Source: Pseudomarimonas sp964350895 (GTDB taxonomy: Bacteria; Pseudomonadota; Gammaproteobacteria; Xanthomonadales; Xanthomonadaceae). From it: a DNA stretch of 19,324 bases. Below, piece by piece: positions 15,874-19,324 of this stretch (its first letter is position 1; each line of letters starts with the position of its first letter). The DNA lies in contig CAYGMG010000066.1 of the NCBI GenBank assembly GCA_964350895.1, forward strand, positions 1-19,324. The letters run 5' to 3'. The notes under the pieces were generated by a model, which saw only the letters and a list, made by a program, of their open reading frames with translations, did not search any database and was not told the origin of the DNA. The translations under genes were made by a program, and so were the position numbers.

Positions 15874-18291
15874 ATGCTCGACGATCTGCGTGATGCCTTC
15901 AGGGGGCTGCTGCGCGCGCCGCGGTTTTCCGCGATGGCGGTGCTGGTGTTGGCCCTGGGCATCGGCGGCAGCACGGCGATGTTCAGTGCAGTCAATGTGC
16001 TGCTGCTGGATTCGGTGCCCTATCCGGATGCACACAGGCTGCTGCTGGTCTCGGATTTCGGACCGGACGGCAGCGCCACGCCGGTGGCGTTCGGCAGCTT
16101 CCGCGAAATTGCCGGGCGCAACCGCACGCTCGAGTCGGCGGCGGTAGCGCGCGATTGGGAGCCCACGCTGTCTGCGCTTGGGGAGCCGATGCGGGTCATC
16201 GGCCAGCGGGTCAGCGCGGACTACTTCGGCACGCTGGGCGTCCTGCCGATGATCGGTCCGGGGCTGGCCGCGCGGGAAGACCGACCTGGCGGCGCGCCCG
16301 AGGTAGTGCTTGGCCACGCGCTGTGGCGCACCGAGTTCGGCGCCGCTGCCTCCATCCTCGGCAGCGAGATCGAGATCGACGAACAGCGCTATCGCGTGGT
16401 CGGCGTGATGCCGGAGGGTTTCCGGGATGTGCTGATGCCGTCGGCCCAGCTCTGGGGAGCGCTGCAGTACGACCCGGCCCTGCCCACCGATGGGCGCGAG
16501 TGGGGCAAGCACCTGCGCATGGTGGGACGACTCCACGCTGGGGCGACGCTGGAGTCGGCCAGGGTCGACATCCAGGCGATCGGCGCCACGCCCGACCCGG
16601 CCTTCGCCCGACCCGCACACGCCGACCTTCGGCACGGCGCCCTGCTGCAGGACCTGCCGTCGGCGCTGACCCGCGAGATCCGTCCAGGGCTGACCGCCGC
16701 AAGCGCAGCGGTGGCCCTGCTGCTGCTGATCGCCTGCGTGAACCTGGCCAACCTTCTGCTGGTCCGCGGCGCGCAGCGAAGCCACGAGTTCTCCGCGCGG
16801 ACGGCCATGGGAGCCAGTCCACTGCGTCTGATACGGCACCAGATGTTGGAGGTCCTGCTACTGGCCCTGCTCGGCGCGGCGATCGGCATGGTCGGCGCAC
16901 AGCTGGGGCTTTCCTGGCTGGCGCAGCTGAGCGAAGGCCATGGCGCGGCGGCGGCGCTGTCCAAACCCAGCGGGGCTACCCTGCTGTTCACTTTAGGCGT
17001 GGCAACCGCGGTCGGATTGATCGTCGGCCTGGTACCCGCGCTGCTGGCGGTGCGTTCCCAGCAGCGCGGGGGACAGCAGCCGGGTGGCCAGCGCGGCATC
17101 GGTCGTCACCGTGCGGCGCGCGGAGCACTGGTGGTGGTCGAGGTCGCCTTGGCGACCGTGCTGCTGGTCAGCGCGGGCCTTCTGCTGGGCAGCCTGCAGC
17201 GGCTGTTCGCGGTGGAGACCGGGATGCAGACCGACCAGGTACTTAGCATGCAGATCCACGCCCGTGGCCAGCGCTATGTCGACGATGCCGCCATCGAGGA
17301 GTTCTATTCGCGCAGCCTGGAGGCGGCCCGCGCGGTGCCCGGCGTGGTCTCGGCGTCCTTCACCAACCAGCTGCCGATGACCGCCGACCGCAACGAATTC
17401 GGCACGCGCTTCGAGACGCTCGCCGACGAGCCCGAAGGAACCGGATACAACGCCTTGCGCTATGCGGTCACCCCAGCCTATTTCGAGACCATGGGGATCC
17501 CGCTGCGCCTTGGCCGCGGACTGGCCGAATCCGACCACCCCGGAGCGCCGAAGGTGGCGGTGATCAGCCAGTCGCTGGCGCAGAGACGCTTTGGCGATGC
17601 CAGCCCGATCGGCCGTCGCCTGCGCATCGGCGCGCCGGATACCGACTGGTTCACCGTGGTTGGCGTGGTCGGCGACGTGAAGCAGGGTTCGCTCGTTGAA
17701 AGCCTCACCGATGCGGTCTACATCGCCAGCGTGCAGTGGCACTACGCCGACGCGGTGCGCTCCTTGGTGGTACGCACGCAGCTAGAACCTGACTCGCTCA
17801 CCGAGCCACTCCGCGACGCGGTGTGGAGCGTCGACGCCAGTCGGGTGATCACCCGCGTGGCCAGCATGGACACGCTGGTCGCACGCACCGCCGGCGAACG
17901 CCGGCTTGCCACGACGGTATTCTCGGCCTTCGGCATTACGGCACTGCTGCTCGCAGCGCTGGGTCTGTACGGCGCGCTGTCGGTCAACGTCGCCGAGCGA
18001 ACCGGCGAGATCGGCCTGCGCATGGCGCTGGGCGCCCGCGCGGCCAGCGTTGCGCGGGCCCTGCTGGGCCAGGCCTTGGGCCTGATCGGCATCGGCCTGC
18101 TGCTCGGCTTGCTGCTGGCCAGTGGCGCAACCCGCGCCCTGAGCAGCCTGCTGTACGGCCTCAGCGCCAACGACCCGACGACCTTCCTGCTGGCCGCGCT
18201 GACGCTGGGCAGCGTCGGCCTGCTCGCCTGCGTCGCGCCTTTGCGCCGAGCGGTAGCGATCCCGCCAGCCCAGGCGCTGCGCTGCGAATAG
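15874..18291 (+). CDS. ADOP-type duplicated MacB/FtsX permease
   Basis: This 805-residue inner-membrane protein consists of two tandem MacB_PCD + FtsX units. It has eight helices: one near 18-40, then about 279-300, 324-349, 370-393 and 419-441, then 683-702, 730-755 and 770-790. The opening LRDAFRGLLRAPRFSAMAVLVLALGIGGSTAMFSAVN is typical of the acidobacterial-duplicated-orphan-permease group, as are DYFGTLGV, VVGVMPEGF and the repeat-two ERTGEIGLRMALGAR. Members lack a linked ATPase, and none is adjacent here, so it may borrow one or act as a mechanotransmission partner in lipoprotein or efflux systems; the role is unproven. The start is supported by AAGGAG 9 nt upstream. It appears monocistronic. 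Confidence 0.92.
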   Translation: MLDDLRDAFRGLLRAPRFSAMAVLVLALGIGGSTAMFSAVNVLLLDSVPYPDAHRLLLVSDFGPDGSATPVAFGSFREIAGRNRTLESAAVARDWEPTLSALGEPMRVIGQRVSADYFGTLGVLPMIGPGLAAREDRPGGAPEVVLGHALWRTEFGAAASILGSEIEIDEQRYRVVGVMPEGFRDVLMPSAQLWGALQYDPALPTDGREWGKHLRMVGRLHAGATLESARVDIQAIGATPDPAFARPAHADLRHGALLQDLPSALTREIRPGLTAASAAVALLLLIACVNLANLLLVRGAQRSHEFSARTAMGASPLRLIRHQMLEVLLLALLGAAIGMVGAQLGLSWLAQLSEGHGAAAALSKPSGATLLFTLGVATAVGLIVGLVPALLAVRSQQRGGQQPGGQRGIGRHRAARGALVVVEVALATVLLVSAGLLLGSLQRLFAVETGMQTDQVLSMQIHARGQRYVDDAAIEEFYSRSLEAARAVPGVVSASFTNQLPMTADRNEFGTRFETLADEPEGTGYNALRYAVTPAYFETMGIPLRLGRGLAESDHPGAPKVAVISQSLAQRRFGDASPIGRRLRIGAPDTDWFTVVGVVGDVKQGSLVESLTDAVYIASVQWHYADAVRSLVVRTQLEPDSLTEPLRDAVWSVDASRVITRVASMDTLVARTAGERRLATTVFSAFGITALLLAALGLYGALSVNVAERTGEIGLRMALGARAASVARALLGQALGLIGIGLLLGLLLASGATRALSSLLYGLSANDPTTFLLAALTLGSVGLLACVAPLRRAVAIPPAQALRCE

Positions 18292-18680
18292 CGGGTCAGC
18301 GAAGCACCGGCAAGAGGAGGGTTGCAGACCGGGGCGCGGTGCAATGTGGCTTTGCGGGCGTAAAGCATCGGCGCGCTGATTCACCGTGACCAGCGCGGCC
18401 CGGCACCCAGCCGACGCGCCGTGCATCGCGATGCCGCGTGACCTCGCAAGGCGGCCGCAAAGCCTTGCCGGCGAACCACCGGGTGCAGCGCCCGGTCCTG
18501 CGCCGGGAAACCTTGTCGCCCGGCTTCGGCGAGCCGCAGCAAGAGACGGCTGATGCCGTCCCGCCGGACGGGGACCGCATGATATGGAACGGCAAGTTCT
18601 CCCGTTCTCCCCGCCAGCGTGGACAATGCGCCGATGGCGAACCACATCCGGCGCGCCGACCGCCTTGCATCAGGAAAGCC
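18292..18680. other. Hairpin-rich region upstream of the trmY-like gene
   Basis: This 389-bp gap precedes the methyltransferase gene. It holds a nested stem, CCGGCG (18468-18473) with CGCCGG (18501-18506), enclosing ACCGGG (18478-18483) with CCCGGT (18491-18496). Next comes CGGCT/AGCCG (18521-18536). Two mutually exclusive stems follow: GACGG/CCGTC (18545-18560) and CGTCC/GGACG (18557-18570). A CGCAAAGCC just before the nested stem recalls the c-di-GMP-I riboswitch core, but the other half of that motif is missing. High G+C makes chance stems likely. The frame of the downstream gene stays open back to 18438 without recognisable protein. Confidence 0.35.
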
Positions 18681-19274
18681 ATGCGAACCTTCGTACTCCG
18701 AGCCCGAGCGGCGCCCACCGATAGCCAGAAGCTGCTGGCAGGCGTTGGCGGCGAGGCGCACACCGAGATCCTCGCGCACACGCTGATGAACGCGATCTTC
18801 GTCGCCCAATCGCACCGCGCCGACGTGATCGTCTTTCTGGTCCTGGAAAGCACCCAGGACTACTCGCGAACGATCCGCTTCGAGCCCGACGCGATGCACG
18901 ACATCGGCGGCTTCCACGAGGCCAACCTGCTCGCCAAGATCGCCCGCGCCCTTGACGTGTCTCGGGGCATGGCCAAGGAAGACAGCCGCCCGGTGGAACC
19001 GGGTGTTGACGTTCGCACGGTCAGCTTCGAGCGCCTGGTTCAGGAGCTCGCCGCCGATCACCAGCTGTTCGTCATGGAACGCAAGGGCACGCCGATCAGC
19101 GAACAGACCTTCGCCGACAAGCCCTGCTTCCTGCTCACCGACCACATCCCGATGCCGAAGAAGACCTTCCACAGCCTGGAACGCCTGGGGGCGAAGAAGC
19201 TCACCCTGGGCCGCACCATGCTGTTCGCCTCGCAGTGCGTGGTGCTGATCCACCACGCGCTGGACCAGAGCTAG
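18681..19274 (+). CDS. trmY: TrmY-like SPOUT tRNA (pseudouridine-N1) methyltransferase
   Basis: This 197-residue protein matches the TrmY/UPF0217 (DUF358) family, which in archaea uses S-adenosylmethionine to make N1-methylpseudouridine at tRNA position 54. Recognisable segments are the N-terminal MRTFVLRARAAPTD, the central AHTLMNAIFVAQSHRADVIVFLVLE and the C-terminal knot, with LLTDHIPMPKKTFHSLERLGAKKLTLGR followed by FASQCVVLIHHALD. SPOUT enzymes act as knotted dimers. Bacterial homologues exist, for example in Vibrio, but their substrate is less certain since bacterial tRNA normally has ribothymidine at position 54. The start has AGGA with a 5-nt spacer; the longer frame to 18438 is not family-like. 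The TAG stop lies inside the CTAG that begins a family B repeat. Confidence 0.88.
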   Translation: MRTFVLRARAAPTDSQKLLAGVGGEAHTEILAHTLMNAIFVAQSHRADVIVFLVLESTQDYSRTIRFEPDAMHDIGGFHEANLLAKIARALDVSRGMAKEDSRPVEPGVDVRTVSFERLVQELAADHQLFVMERKGTPISEQTFADKPCFLLTDHIPMPKKTFHSLERLGAKKLTLGRTMLFASQCVVLIHHALDQS

Positions 19275-19324
19275 TGTCCTGTTCCGGAAGTATGTTGTTG
19301 AAGTCGCGACGCGGATGCGTCGTC
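19271..19324. mobile_element. MITE-like element family B, copy 2, cut by window edge
   Basis: The final 54 bases match the minus-strand reading of the right end of the element at 8271-8436 at 50 of 54 positions. They begin at the same CTAG and include GTTGTTGAAGTCGCGACGCG unchanged. The element is therefore in the opposite orientation and continues beyond the window. Its first bases form the stop codon of the trmY-like gene. Confidence 0.82.

Noticed and set aside
15550..16839. 429-codon minus-strand frame
   Set aside because: It is antisense to the duplicated permease, without motifs and full of Arg, Gln and His.
2441..18291. A single coordinated system linking the cyclase, kinase, phosphatase and permease
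   Set aside because: Genes alternate in strand with separate gaps. The only coupled pairs are IorAB-like and the YadGH-like ABC genes.
18455..18510. Assignment as a c-di-GMP-I (GEMM) riboswitch
   Set aside because: Only CGCAAAGCC and one nested stem resemble the motif; the 5' half (GGCAAACC and a GNRA-capped stem) is absent. It is kept as a weak finding rather than a feature call.

Overview
The window is about two-thirds G+C and has the gene content of a gammaproteobacterium, most likely of the order Xanthomonadales. The grounds are a DUF2058 protein, a YadG/YadH-type ABC pair, an ADOP-type permease, a periplasmic IorAB-like molybdoenzyme and REP-like palindromes between genes. This placement is inferred from gene content and composition only. 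There is no rRNA, tRNA, plasmid or phage gene to anchor it.

Layout, left to right. (1) On the minus strand lie a translationally coupled [2Fe-2S] subunit and Tat-exported molybdopterin subunit of the isoquinoline 1-oxidoreductase type. The large subunit runs off the left edge. (2) A seven-helix membrane GGDEF diguanylate cyclase follows, also on the minus strand, and then a 412-bp gap with a REP-like palindrome. (3) Next on the minus strand are an exported, membrane-anchored DUF3857/transglutaminase/DUF2569 protein and a small DUF3291 protein. (4) A zinc-ribbon YjdM/PhnA-like gene diverges from DUF3291. (5) A two-gene ABC exporter reads on the plus strand. (6) After a second REP-like pair come a minus-strand PspC-domain miniprotein and a divergent Tat-exported PhoD-type phosphatase. 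PhoD converges on a membrane PAS/PAS histidine kinase. (7) A DUF2058 protein (minus) is divergent from an orphan duplicated MacB/FtsX permease (plus). (8) The last gene is a TrmY-like SPOUT RNA methyltransferase.

The most distinctive content is non-coding. Two families of short palindromic elements (A, 168 bp, two copies; B, 166 bp, one full copy plus one cut by the right edge) all begin and end in CTAG. One A and one B abut and share a single CTAG. The B copy at the right edge starts in the stop codon of the trmY-like gene. A CTAG target with TA duplication is a hallmark of IS630/Tc1-mariner insertion, so both families look like non-autonomous MITEs of that type. No transposase is present. 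The A copies lie in the leader of the ABC operon and between the divergent DUF3291 and yjdM genes, where they may supply regulatory sequence.

The genes do not form one pathway. They read as chromosomal housekeeping and accessory genes for envelope functions, export, signalling and RNA modification. I saw no phage, CRISPR, toxin-antitoxin or defence system.
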